Shown: piece after piece, positions 1 through 11,835 of the stretch
How positions within the stretch are numbered: the stretch's first letter is position 1
Layout of the letters: each line of letters begins with the position of its first letter
DNA from: Glebionis coronaria
Taxonomy: Eukaryota > Streptophyta > Magnoliopsida > Asterales > Asteraceae
DNA length: 64,000 bases
NCBI GenBank assembly: GCA_025667525.1
Contig: CM046882.1
Location: 547,906,630-547,970,629 of the forward strand
Reading direction: 5' to 3'
Position numbers and translations under genes: made by a program
The notes under the pieces: model-generated
What the model saw: only the letters and a program-made list of their open reading frames with translations
Told to the model about the DNA's origin: nothing
The model's database searches: none

Positions 1-418
1 AACATTCACCAAACCAAAGGAGTAGCCATTTGAAACCCCTATCTACACACATCAACCCTCTAAAACTTCACCTACCAACTAGCTCACATCTCCATTTACC
101 TCACTACAAAGTCAATCTTTTCAACAATCTTAATGTGCATATATGTGATCATTTTCATCAAGATCGCTGCCTTGCGCATGTCAACAAATTGAAGTGACTT
201 AAGCTTGGTCACATCTGCCTTTGCAGCTCTATACGCATTGCCATGTTGGAGCTCAATAACCAGCTTCTCCTATGCAATCAATCAGCCTGTGAGAGCTATT
301 CATCAATTCTTTTGCCTGCAACATGTCCTCTTGAATCTCTCTTTGGTATTGAGTAACCATCATTTCAGAAAATCACAAATGAGCCTGAGGCATAAACAAT
401 GTCAATCTACATAGACAT
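1..418. other. Unresolved DNA left of the first Cassandra
   Basis: No gene is supported here. The minus strand has codon-like stretches (one piece of about 40 codons at roughly 95-210) that end in stops, as an old decayed coding relic would. I do not recognise the product. The short plus-strand frames have no protein-like composition. Confidence 0.3.
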
Positions 419-684
419 TGTAACATCCCGCCTACTCAGACCACAATATTATCCGTTTTGCCCACAAGCTCACGGATTTGATTTGTGGCCCTCTTGTGAA
501 GACTTCTCGGCAGGTCACCCAAGCCAGTACTACTCTTCCATGAGCACGCTTAACTGCCAGTTCCTAATAACCCCACGTGCAGTAGACCACAAAACGCGTT
601 GTGTCATGAGAAGGCGACTATTATCTTATGAACCATGGATCTCTCCTGGCCACAGCCGATGTGGGATTTGCCTAGGATTTCACA
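419..684 (-). repeat. Cassandra copy 1, 3' LTR
   Basis: This 266-bp LTR is the full-length copy. It includes the segment GCCCACAAGCTCACGG that is missing from its partner. The 5S-like block lies at about 501-559 on the minus strand. Confidence 0.85.
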
Positions 685-761
685 ATCACCCCCCCCCCCC
701 CCCCCTTAGACTCATCGTCCTCGATGAGGTTTGCCCCACCATCCCGAACGGCTCAATGTGT

Positions 762-772
762 CTCTGATACCA
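762..772 (-). promoter_or_regulatory. Cassandra copy 1 PBS (tRNA-iMet)
   Basis: The minus strand reads TGGTATCAGAG just inside the 5' LTR. This is the standard plant initiator-Met tRNA primer binding site. Confidence 0.8.
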
Positions 773-774
773 CT

Positions 775-1020
775 TGTAACATCCCGCCTACTCAGACCAT
801 AATATTGTCCGCTTTGCTTTGTGGCCCTTTTGTGAAGACTTCCCGGCAAGTCACCCAAGCCAGTACTACTCTTTCATGAGCACGCTTAACTGCCAGGTCC
901 TAAGAACCCCACGTGCAGTAGACCACAAAACGCGTTGTGTCATGAGAAGGTGACTGCTATCTTATGAACCATGGATCTCTCCTGGCCACAGCCGATGTGG
1001 GATTTGCCTAGGATGTCACA
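775..1020 (-). repeat. Cassandra copy 1, 5' LTR
   Basis: This LTR is 246 bp. It is about 20 bp shorter than its partner because of a deletion near 820. The 5S-like block is at about 835-895, minus strand. Confidence 0.85.
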
Positions 1021-1290
1021 AACATGATATCACAAATGAGACGGAAGGTAATGCATGTTCTTATATATGTGTGTGTGTGATTCATTATGTAGAAGTTGAA
1101 AATTTGAATTCGTTGCAAAATTTTCCTTGAAAAAAGTGGTCAGAACTGGTGAGGGAAGGCGGGAATGTAGAGTCTCGAATGGTGGGAAAATGGTTTCGGG
1201 GACAAGTTTCGTACGAGGGAGAGGTAGAGGGAGGTCTGTCATGATTGGGACGACTTTAAAGGACGAAAAGGCCCTCATGTGAAGGCAATG
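1021..1290. other. Non-coding spacer
   Basis: Nothing recognisable is present apart from a short GT run near 1068-1080. Confidence 0.3.
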
Positions 1291-1753
1291 TTGTAAAACA
1301 AGGCCTAGGCGGCGCCTAGGCGCTAGGCGGTCATACTCTGCCTAGGTGGCGCCTAGGAGCTAGGCGGTCAAAAAAGTCAAGAAAGTTAATAAAAAAGTCA
1401 ATATTTTTTTACAAAAATTAAGGGTTTTCTTTCTAATATATAGTGCCCATATTTATTTTAACGTAACATCTTAAACTAATAGATAAATGAATGATTATAA
1501 ACATAAAGTAATGGGTTTTCGTATAAAATTGAAACCAATTGAATTATATGTTCACGTTTGAAGTTTTAAGCACTTAAATTATTATTTTTTGTCTGTCTAT
1601 TTTCCAAAAACTTCGAATTATTTGAAATTTGAAGTATTTTTTATGTCATACATATTATTTATAATATTTATATGCATAAAATTCCAATCCGCCTAGATGA
1701 ATTCCGCCTCGAAGGTCGTCGACCGCCTCACTAGCGCCTAGCGATTTCTGCAA
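1291..1753. mobile_element. MITE-like element with GC-rich terminal inverted repeats
   Basis: The left end (TTGTAAAACAAGGCCTAGGC) and the reverse complement of the right end (TTGCAGAAATCGCTAGGCG) form an imperfect inverted repeat. GCGGTC and GACCGC lie just inside. The core is about 300 bp of AT-rich non-coding DNA. The left end holds two 31-bp direct copies of a CCTAGGCGGCGCC-type motif (1303-1333 and 1340-1370). Such GC-rich ends around an AT-rich core suggest a non-autonomous DNA transposon, possibly hAT. I found no clean target duplication, so the boundaries are approximate. Confidence 0.5.
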
Positions 1754-2438
1754 CCTTGTGTGCAGGACACGTGAGGGAGATAGTGGCTGAAAGTTAATAT
1801 TTAACGTCTCAAGGGTTTTATCGCATGAAAATGCAAAGTTGGTGGGCGTTCTTGCATGACCTTTTTTCTCAAGGGATTTTTTGCATTTTTGGCATAGTCA
1901 AGGAAAAATATTTAGTTTACCTTTCTTTTTAATTATTTTAAAACCTCACCTCTCCGTTGAAGTGAGCCTAAAGTAGTGTAAATTAGTTTATCACATAAAA
2001 AATCATTTGACTAGTATAAGGTTTAATGGATTGTGGGTATTTTGTATAAAAAGTATGTTGCTGATGTGAGAGTGACGTATCAATGTATTAAAAAATTGAT
2101 ACTATGTTTTGTAGATACCCTAAGCAATAATCGAATATAACTACATACAAACATCTTGATAGCCACGGGATATAGAGGTATAACTATAACAATATGCCTA
2201 ACGATATATCATGCTAACAATATAACTATAACAACGGGCTTAACAATATATATGTAGTTCTATCGTAGATCTTTTGAATGTTTAAACTAGAGTGAAACTC
2301 AGTAAACAATGGAGCAGGTAGACCATTGGTGAATATCGGCGTAATGAAACGCGAAGGCACATGAAGAACCCAAACTTGTCCTCAAGCAACAACGTCACGA
2401 AAAGAAAGTATATCGATCTTAATGTTTTAAGTAAGCTT
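1754..2438. other. Non-coding AT-rich DNA
   Basis: I see no gene, RNA or element end. Short AACAATATAACTATAAC-like repeats occur around 2180-2250. Confidence 0.3.
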
Positions 2439-2627
2439 GATGAAGTGTCATTTTATACACTTTTTAGGGTCATTTCACCCCTATATTTGTCATAAAATGC
2501 CCTAAAACATCTTAATTCCTTTCTTTTTATTATTTAGCAATTTGGAAGCACTTGGAGTGTTTGAGAGGTTTTTGAGGTATTTTTCAAGCATTTTCAAGAC
2601 TTTGGAAGAAGTATGGAATAGGCCAAG
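2439..2627 (+). mobile_element. Truncated LTR start of a Tat/Athila-type gypsy (tentative)
   Basis: The stretch opens TGATGAAGTGTC, then TTTTATACAC and a GGTCATTTCACCC block. It runs in the style of the LTR start at 47293 (TGATGAGAC, TTTTATACATG). It is cut off at 2628, where another repeat begins. The call rests on style rather than aligned identity. Confidence 0.35.
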
Positions 2628-3022
2628 TGTCACACCCCGCCTAGGCGGAAACACGAGGTGTAACTTCATGGGCATCATCACAACACAATGGTTTCACAAT
2701 AGAGAATATACTAAATGAAATAAAATGAAGATGGAAACAAAGTGTCATGACAATACCTCGGCACTAGTAAAGGTGTGTTGTATGAATGGAACATCCCAAA
2801 TTAATCCAAAGACCTAACACAAGACATAAAATCAAAAATATCCAAACAATATTCAAGTATTCATGCAACATGTCCATAAATGAAAAGTAAGGAGGTAAAC
2901 TCCAACAACAGCCCTGAGGTCTTTCTAGACACTCCTAACTTCAAGACCTTTACAAGGCTCACTTGAAAATGATGCTTAAAAACATCAACATAAAATTGGT
3001 GAGAGTCATAGGTTTAAGACAC
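2628..3022 (-). mobile_element. Decayed gypsy LTR fragment, left piece
   Basis: It begins TGTCACACCCCG on the plus strand. It ends with a stretch laid out like the better-preserved gypsy LTRs here (a GATGCTTAAAA...ATCATAGGTTT-like order, compare 21315-21360). It is interrupted at the GACAC target site by the element 3023-15221 and appears to resume at 15227. Confidence 0.5.
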
Positions 3023-6000
3023 TATAACACCCCCAAATATTCATACTTTAGTTCAGCGGAAGAGTCGTTGGTGTTACGGGATAGCACATTACTCAAATCA
3101 TAGACAACGCATAAAAATCGCGTCGTTTAATAATAAAGCATTTTCCATTCATGAATATCAAATTTACATAGGTCCTAAGTCATAGTATTTCATACAATTT
3201 TACAAAACATTTGAATGGAAATTGTTATTTAAATGCGGGCCATAAATTCTTGTCGTCTTCCCGAGAATTACCTTCAAGTACCTGAGATAAAACATGTTAA
3301 AAGAAAAGGTCAGCGAAAACGCCGAGTGAATTCATAGAGTTTAATAAAACCATTAATATATCATCGGTTTACCGAAAATCATTTTTTTATACAATTCCTT
3401 GTCGTAGGCCATAAAATAGGCCAAAGACATTTTATACAGATCCTTGTCAAAAATCATAATATAGGCTTTTGCCTTCAAAACCATTATACGAACCATTGTC
3501 GTAAAAACATCATTCAATACGTTTTATAACGTTGATAAAGTTTAATAAAAACCATTATATGATAATGGTTATGTAAAACCAAAACACGAACATAATATCA
3601 ATAGTAAGACCCCGTATTGCTAGTCAAGCAATATATTATAATTCAATTCGCACATCAATAGTTTCAATATTGGATTATTATAAGTCGCATGACATTGCTA
3701 CCTTACTATAACAAACAACGGGTAGCTAACCCGAAACTCATTTGCCCATCTAAAACAGCGTGTCGTCACAATAATCACGCTTATATAAATCTTCTCATAC
3801 ATAAATTCGCTTACCAATCAATGTGGCACGACGGGGATCAACCGTCAAGGCGCGAACTGGTGTGATCTTCCCCAAATAGTACTATTATATGCATAAGCGT
3901 CTACCAAATACCGGTAGTTCAAAATTCATGCTAATGGGACTTTTAGTGATATAACCTAACTATAATAATCCATTTTATTTCTTACATCGGGTCATATAAT
4001 CATTCATCGGGTCATATAATCATTCGGGTCCAAATCAATAAACAAACAATCGGGACAACTGGTGTCCTATTTTATTAAAACTAACATGTTATCTCCCTCG
4101 CGGGTTTATAAAACATTTCATAAAACATTTAAAAGAGTGCGAGGCTATGAACTCACGTTGATTGGGAAAGGCGGGTTATCGGCGATTTGGACGTACGGTA
4201 CGTGCTTCAATCACAGAAACCTAGACAAATAATACTCGGTCTTAGACTCTTGTCCCATGACTTTATAAAAAAATGGCTATGTATATATGATGATATCATA
4301 AGTATGATGATGATCAAGTGGGATTTTATCTCTTCATACACATTATAGTGTTATGTGTTAGTCAAATTCTTGAATAGTTACACTAGTTTCACTTATTTAC
4401 ATATTAAGGCCCAATAAGCCCATTAAAGTCCAATATCATTTTATTAGTCCATTTATCTTTTTAAGACCAGGCCTATACTCATATATTGGGCCAAGTGGGT
4501 TAAGCCCATGAGTAAGTCCATTAGTGTTTAGCCAATCTAGTTAGGCTAATAGTCCAATAAGGCTACTTTGGCCCGTTAATGTCCATAAGTTATAAAGCTC
4601 GGTTTTTATCGGTTTTTACTTGTCAAATGTACTTATACATCAGTATATGATTTATAAAAAGTTTACATTAGACGGGTCCGACCGTCTAAGTTTTATTTGA
4701 CGAAAATGTTAATCTTTCGGTTTTAGCCAAAAAGACGTAAAACTTATGTATATAGTTTTATAACTTATAAAACATATCAAATTGCCATTTTTATAAAATG
4801 TCTCATTTACTTATCAAATTATATACTTATTTATAATTAATATATAAGTTAGTGGGTTTTAGGTATACATTTTATATTAGTTTTACTTGAGTGCTAATTT
4901 TATAATATATACTTTTATTTTACAAATCTGATTCTGAAATTCACTTTCACCATTTTTACCATATCTTGAGTTCTACAAGGAGATAGAAGCTCATTTTTAG
5001 GCATCACAAACTAAATAATATGTGCTACATTTAACTTATTTTTAGCTACTGCTCAATCATCCTCTAAATGTCTCTAACAATTCGTCCAAAACAGACTATA
5101 CATATTTGAACCTTAATAATGTTTTGATCATATCTCACTCATTTTAAAGATTCTATTGTGTGGAGAACTCTCACATATGTACAAGTCACATACCTTACTG
5201 TATATTAAATTATCCAAGTCATTTTAACAAGTTATCATATGGTTCTTTACTGTTTTATACAGCCTACTATTTTAGACATGATTTCATCTCTTTTCATGTA
5301 GCTTTTAATCTTTTTAACCAAATTTATCAACACAAGATCTCCACATAATACTTTGATCATCATATACATATACATTAAGAAAGAAAATACAAAGTTACAT
5401 TTACAAAATAACAAGGTAATGAAAAGAATGATCTTGCTACCAACCAAGATAGTGAAAGTTATGATCAAGGCTTGGAGTTTAATGACAAGTCTTGTGGTAC
5501 ACCAAAATCAACTTCAAGATTACCCAACTCTATGAACACCTTAAGGAAAATCAGCCCCAAGACACCAAGGAAACTCCTTTGTAGATGTTATGACCACCAC
5601 CAATCAACAAGGCTTCAAAATGACATCATCTTATGCAAGAATAACATAATATTTGTGGTTGAAATTAGATCAAATGGTTATTTATGGTGGTATATTGGAC
5701 AGCAAAGATGGGAGAGAGTGGGAGAGATATGTGTTTTTGCATGAGATGAAATGAGGTGGTTGTTTGTTGGTTAGTTGTTTTAAGCTACTCATGGTTTTGG
5801 CACATAACTAAGACAAGTGTCTTAGTCTTTATGTAAAGTTGACACATATTATGTGTGTTGGAGAAGCCTTAGCCGTCCCATAGTGGGGGTGGGGCAAGAT
5901 TTATCTTGTCTCATCACCATTTATTTACGGGTACTCCTCGATTATAGTTTCCTCGATTTACATGCCCTCGAGTCGTTTTACGAAAAATGTTTTTATAAAT

Positions 6001-6419
6001 TATGAATCAACGGCACAAAACGAATCTAATAAAAATTGTCTCATCAAAAACGGAGTTCAAAAACGTAAATACGTAATCCTAGGGTTTCCGGTTTAGTCGT
6101 AAAGGACGTTAAATTATGCACGTAAGTCCTAATCTCTTCTCGTAAAATTGTGATTTTATGAACCAACACAAATATAAAATTCCAAAATAATATTCAAGAA
6201 TAAATTTATTTCTTGAAATGTCGGACTGTCACCAAAAACGGTGTATGTAAACGTAAGCACGTACGTAGAGTCCTCCGGTTTAGACGTAGTCGATGCTACT
6301 TTAAGATGTAAACCCAAATTTCTTCCCAAAATGAGTGAGTTCATAATATAACATTAAAATATTTTTTTTAAATAATATTTGAGAATAAAATATCGACCAT
6401 AAATTGACGGATTGTCACA
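3023..6419 (-). repeat. Gypsy 3' LTR (lower)
   Basis: This 3397-bp LTR reads TATAACACCCCC to GATTGTCACA on the plus strand. It contains an exact 20-bp tandem duplication (3986-4005, 4006-4025) that is also in the partner LTR. Confidence 0.88.
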
Positions 6420-6436
6420 TCATTTACCCCTAAACA
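6420..6436 (-). promoter_or_regulatory. Gypsy polypurine tract
   Basis: The minus strand reads TTTAGGGGTAAATGA directly before the 3' LTR. This is the expected place for plus-strand DNA priming. Confidence 0.6.
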
Positions 6437-6639
6437 GGATCTTGTCCTCAATGATCAATTTATCTTACTACTCGCTTCTTATAGAGTTAGAGCCATGTGG
6501 ATATCTCCTTCACATTCGGTCTTTTCTCTCAAGTGTAATTCATTACAATACGCGAGTTTCATCAAACATAACTACGGGAATACGATCAGGCTTAATGTTG
6601 ACTTACTTTTTCTATCCATGATGTTCACGGGTTTTTGAT

Positions 6640-9300
6640 GAACGCAACTTTTCGCCGATCTAAACTTCATCAAGAAGTAATCAGATTTTCACTTGATAGA
6701 CATTTTATCAAGTTCGATATACGAAACATAATTCAAGCAGCCCTTGAAGTCCTAGGGTAGATCCAGCTTATATTCCTTTCAAACCAACTTTTTAAATTAT
6801 CTCCATGGTCCCATACAACGGGGACTTATTTTCCATGATCTTTCAGATCATCAACTCATTTTTCCAAGGTGAAATTTTTTGGCATAACTTCGCTACCCAT
6901 CCTACACTTCAAGATCTACATTTCATATTCACATAACCTCCTGCCCACTACTGGCAATCAATAATCAGATCCTAATTTCAACAATCATTTCAGGTCTCGC
7001 GGGTCGGGTATCATGTAAGGTTAGGTTTGTCATCGTAGGCAACCTTAAACCTAAAAGACATGTCCAACTCACAATGGGTGTATGTCGGGTGTCTTCATCC
7101 CAACTCCTGCTTACAGATGCTCTCATATTTCGATCCTCACAGGATTCGATCTCGATCCTAATACGATATTTATCAATGATAATCTCTCCAAAGGAAAACG
7201 ATTACCTCGTTCATTACCAAAGGTCAAATATTCAAACATAAAACAAGACTTCTAGTGTTTGTATCGTTACTTAACCATGTCCCTTCGATTTGGGGTGGTA
7301 AACAGTACTTTCATCAAGATTCGTTCCCAATGATTTCTGAGGAAATCTCTAGAAATTTGATGCGAAGCGAGGATCTTGATAGAGATGATCGATACAGGAA
7401 CACCATGCTTACACAACTCCTTTAAATATAAAAGAGTCAATTTCTTCATCGAGAATCTATCATTAACGGGAATGATATTAGTAGATTTGGTCAGTCTATC
7501 GACGATGACCCAAATCGAATCAAATTCAGATGATGACCTTTGCAATAGTTAGACGTTTACTAATGTATGAGGCAATGTATGCCTTCATAATTTGCCATCA
7601 GTACAACTTCTACAGATAAAGATACATTAAATCAGAAATGACATGAATAGAATAATTAATCTTATGAGATTCCAACATAACTAAATCTCACAAACCTCCA
7701 TATATAGGCAACCACAAGTGTCCTTTAAAACATTTAACGCCATCGGCTTCTCAATTCTAATGGTTCACATTAGCCGCGAACCCCTTTTATTATCTATATT
7801 ATCCTTCTTACAAGCATCAGTTATTTCTAAATTGCTCGGGAAAATTATTTTGCACAGTCATTACTAAGGAACACATCCTAATTGGTTCTTTATCATTTCT
7901 ACATAATGTGTCAGTATCTGCATTTATTTTCCCTGATGAAATAATTATCATGACCACAATTCACTTAGAAATTCTTTCTTCATAGTTTCTAAGTTTTAGT
8001 TTCGTCTCAACTATCATCTTTATTAGTTTTGCTCAATCCGACGTTTAAATCGTCGATAAATATTACTAGTAATTAAATAATAAATATTTAATTTTACGAG
8101 ACGTAAACGTAAAAAGTTATAAATTTCTCAGTTCGTCCAATTATAGAAAAATGTTCAGAAATTAATTTGAATTTAGTTAACACAATTTTTGTTGATTTGT
8201 CGAAAATAATTAATAAGATCTGTAAATGTTTGAAAAATCTTTGTTTATACTTTGGTCAAAATTTTCTTAGTTGAAAAGCAAAAATTGTCGTTTCAAATTT
8301 CAAGTCATGGTTTAAATGGTTTTTCCTCAATTCCTCTTAGGTTGTCTTGAGGTATACACAAACATTTACTCTTAGGTGAGTTTAGTTAATTGATCTGGGT
8401 ATGAAGGAATGATTCCTTAAAAATCCTTTGATAAAATATCTGTCAAAACATTTTTTTTGCACTTTCTTTTTGGTATAACCCAAAGCCTTAATGGCTCTAA
8501 TCTTTGAAGAGTCAATATAGATTCCATTATCTATTAATCTCATGGTTAAATAATATAAAGGATTAAGCCTTAAATCTCATGTTAAATATTCAAGGTACAA
8601 GTTTTCACTACTCGACCAATTCAGGGCAGTCTATAAATGATTATTAACTCCTTCTTATTCTTATAAACAAACAAATGGTCCTTAATGATCACGAGCATGA
8701 ATTTATCAAATTACATCCTACACACGTGATTCACCAAATTTATGGATGCTACATGTGCATTGGTCAATCCAAATGACATAACATGAAACTCATAATGTTT
8801 ATTACAAGTTCTGGATGTAGTGATTGGAATAGATAATCTTTTTCGCGGACGCGAAGTTGATGATAACCATGCCGTGGATCAATTTTTTGAATATACACTC
8901 GAACCTTGTAATTGATCGAACAAATCTATCATCTTGGGTTGTGGATATAGATTTTGATCATCAATTTACCTAGTTCACGGTAATTCAACAAATATAAGGA
9001 ATGATGACACCATAGCTCTTCATAGTGACGAGCTCGGTAGAATAAAAGCTTTCTTCGACAACTCTCTCAGTTGTATGGTAATTCTTTTAATTCAGATGGT
9101 GCTGACGTACAGTGCACATGCTACAGGTGCAGCACTGGAAATATAATCAATACCAAATTCAACTTGCCTTGATGGCGAGAGTCTATGTAATTCACCAACA
9201 AATACCTCCTAAAGTTTCAGATAACGGGAACATCTTTTAATACATTTACTTTAAGTTCTTTCTAGATTACAAGATCTATGACTAGTTCATAACCATTCAT
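6640..9300 (-). pseudogene. Degraded gypsy pol (RT, integrase, C-terminal tail)
   Basis: Read on the minus strand, fragments appear in pol order. RT relics lie around 8940-8990 (YREL-like), 8749-8802 (HYEF, FGLTNA) and 8660-8690 (a DDILIYSKN-like motif with the catalytic aspartates changed). An integrase relic lies at 7267-7545 ([21 protein letters not shown]), where the second catalytic Asp region is lost. A tail relic lies around 6690-6730. Frames shift repeatedly and stops are common, so no functional protein can be made. The motifs are like those of the chromovirus pol at 61734-63893, so this was probably a chromovirus too. Confidence 0.75.
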
Positions 9301-11820
9301 GGTATAATTTTAAGCCTAAATGCAGGATACGATTTCCCATCGGGAATTATCTAGATCGCCATTGATAGTCAACATCTTATCTTTTTAGGGAAATTCTACT
9401 CTACTTCCCATTAATTAAGATAATGACATTATGTCATAATCAATCAATCCATTCTACTGGCACTATCAACTTTCAAGTTTTATTACCCTTGATAAGATGT
9501 GAACTTCTAGAAAAACTAATAATAATTCATAATCCTTCACAATTTCAATGATATCTGGAGACATAGCTAACATTAAAAGAGTAAGTTCAACGCATAATTT
9601 ACGCGAGAGAATTTCAAGTCAGATAAAGACGAAAACATTAACGAAATATGAATATATCCCATGTTTTCATGATTTGAGTACGCATTCGAAAGCTCCTCGG
9701 ATCGTTACCTAGGTCGTTCAAATGAAATCTAATCAAAAGAAATGATAGGAACGTCGATACATCCAGTCGGTTATCAATACTCGATAATTAGATACTTTTC
9801 TAAAGAATCTCACCACGAGAGAATTGGACAAGATGGGGATATCAATTGTCAATTAAGACAATATCCATAGAGGATAAATTTTGATTCAGAAAAATAAATG
9901 GTACGGGCACATATGTAGGTGTCTTTAACAATATGTCCCTATTTTTGCACTTCTTGCAGATCTCATAAAATTTAATCTTTCACAATCTTCAAAGAAAATT
10001 CAGTGTTTATTAATAATTTCATGGTGACTACTAATCAGCCTTGCATGGTCCCTTCCAAATTGTATGTAGGCGCGCAACTATATACAATTTTAGGATTAAC
10101 GATGCAATACTCAGTTCGTCAAAACTTTGTCATTATGATTAAAATATATATATTCATGCTTAATTATGGAATAAAAATCAAATGAATTTACAGAGATGTT
10201 CTTTGTTATGAAAACAATTAAGTTTTCCAAGGTGTTTCATAAACAACTTTATTTCGATAACGATTACTTATAAATCTCACTTTGAATAATCCATACGGTG
10301 ATGAAAGTTCAATTTTTCTCAAGGAATACAGCTTTAACTTTATAAAAACAATGAGTGATCTGCAAAAGAGTGATGACAAGTTGTTCACCAAGAATTAACT
10401 ATAATATGATAGGAGATGAGCTTAGCCAAATAATCATGAGGTTCATGACCTCGATGGCACTCAAAAAGAATAATCCACAACCTAACTCAAATCGAGATGA
10501 GTATTTGTTCAATGGTTGCATCACTAATGCGAACATTAGGAATGAGCAAGAAAAGATAGATAACATCGATACATGTAAAATTTAGCAATCAAAGGTAGAC
10601 TTTTCATTAATCATAAACAAGCCAAAATTGTACCGTAAAACGTTACGTGTCACTATGTCATACAATTCCAAGAACTCATCCTACCAACTGATGTCTCAGT
10701 TAAGTGAGGGATTTTTAAAAGATACTACAATGAATACTAATCTATAATAGTAATTAGGTGTTCCACCTGTCCCAGAAGATCCATCGGTCCCCATTCAGAA
10801 GAAGATTTCTTCTATTTATTTCTTGGACACTGGGCATCCTCGTCATTGGTCAATGGCCTAGGAACAACCCTTAACATGAACCAACAATCAATTAAAACCA
10901 TATAATTCAATCATAGAACTTAACGACTTCCTCTTAACAATCTCATATTCCATACGGGTTAATTTTGACTTTATTCAAGTTTCAATCAACTTATACTCAA
11001 TGTGACATCCTACCTCATTCTCCAATATTTTCAACCTTATTCTTAGACCTTGAAAGGGCAATAAAAGCTCGATATGAACAACACTTAATTTCCAATCCTA
11101 TAGCTCCTTCAACAATAGTTATCAAATGAGTCACTAGTATGAAATGACTCACATATTCAATTAGACTTCTCGGAAAGATACTAGTGGCATGAGGGTTTTG
11201 GGTAAAGGTTCCAATGACAGCCTCAAGTGCAAAATTCACCTTTTCGATTTCAAATATAAGAATTGGGTTACACCGAATCAGATGACACCTTTCTAGGTGG
11301 TAAGGTTTTGTCAAACTCCACTCTATAAGGAAAGATCGTCATGACATCGATATCAGATTTAATCTCACCAATTCTTCTTTACGATTTCAATCAACTAATA
11401 CCAACATTTCTACGAATATCAATCATTTTGTTAGGATCATACATATCCACAACTTGGTTTAGATCTAGGATAGCTAGAATTCCTACGGGAATAGCTTTGA
11501 TTAATTTACTAGGGGATTTAGGGTTCCTTGTGACAATCTACCTCATATAAATACCTCGTATAAGTATTAAAATAATAATCAAACAATCATGTAATCAAAT
11601 TACATCATATATATATATAATCCAAGTTATATATATATTAAAATAACACTTCTCAGTCTGGCCTTGTCGGTAACTCGGGAATTCTTCAGCACCGTTATAG
11701 TCAAAAGATTTTTAAATATTTTATTCAAAATATTTATTTAAAAATATTTATGGTTAAAAGATTTTGAAATGTTTTATTTAAAACCTTGGTTTTAAAAATC
11801 TTTCGTTCTCTATAACGAGA
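9301..11820 (-). other. Decayed 5' internal region of the gypsy element
   Basis: Gag and protease should lie here between the RT relic and the PBS, but I cannot recognise either. One open minus frame (11015-11314, 99 codons) has no family motif. An AT dinucleotide run lies at about 11608-11633. AT-rich near-repeats sit at 11700-11790 in the leader. Confidence 0.4.
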
Positions 11821-11832
11821 GCTCTGGTACCA
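11821..11832 (-). promoter_or_regulatory. Gypsy PBS (tRNA-Met type)
   Basis: The minus strand reads TGGTACCAGAGC, three bases inside the 5' LTR. It is one substitution from the usual iMet site TGGTATCAGAGC. Confidence 0.75.
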
Positions 11833-11835
11833 AAC

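Larger units (their letters stand above)
419..1020 (-). mobile_element. Cassandra-type TRIM with 5S-rRNA-like LTRs, copy 1
   Basis: This is a 602-bp non-coding element on the minus strand with two LTRs (775-1020 as 5' LTR, 419-684 as 3' LTR) around a 90-bp internal region. Read on the minus strand, the LTRs start TGTGA and end GTTACA. They contain a block matching the conserved promoter half of plant 5S rRNA (GTTAAGCGTGCTC, AGAGTAGTACT, GGGTGACC). The internal region carries a tRNA-iMet primer binding site and a polypurine tract that is now a G17 run (C 689-705 on the plus strand). The flanks GACAT (414-418) and AACAT (1021-1025) look like a target duplication with one mismatch. Cassandra TRIMs are known to be mobilised by other elements' enzymes. 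Confidence 0.88.
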
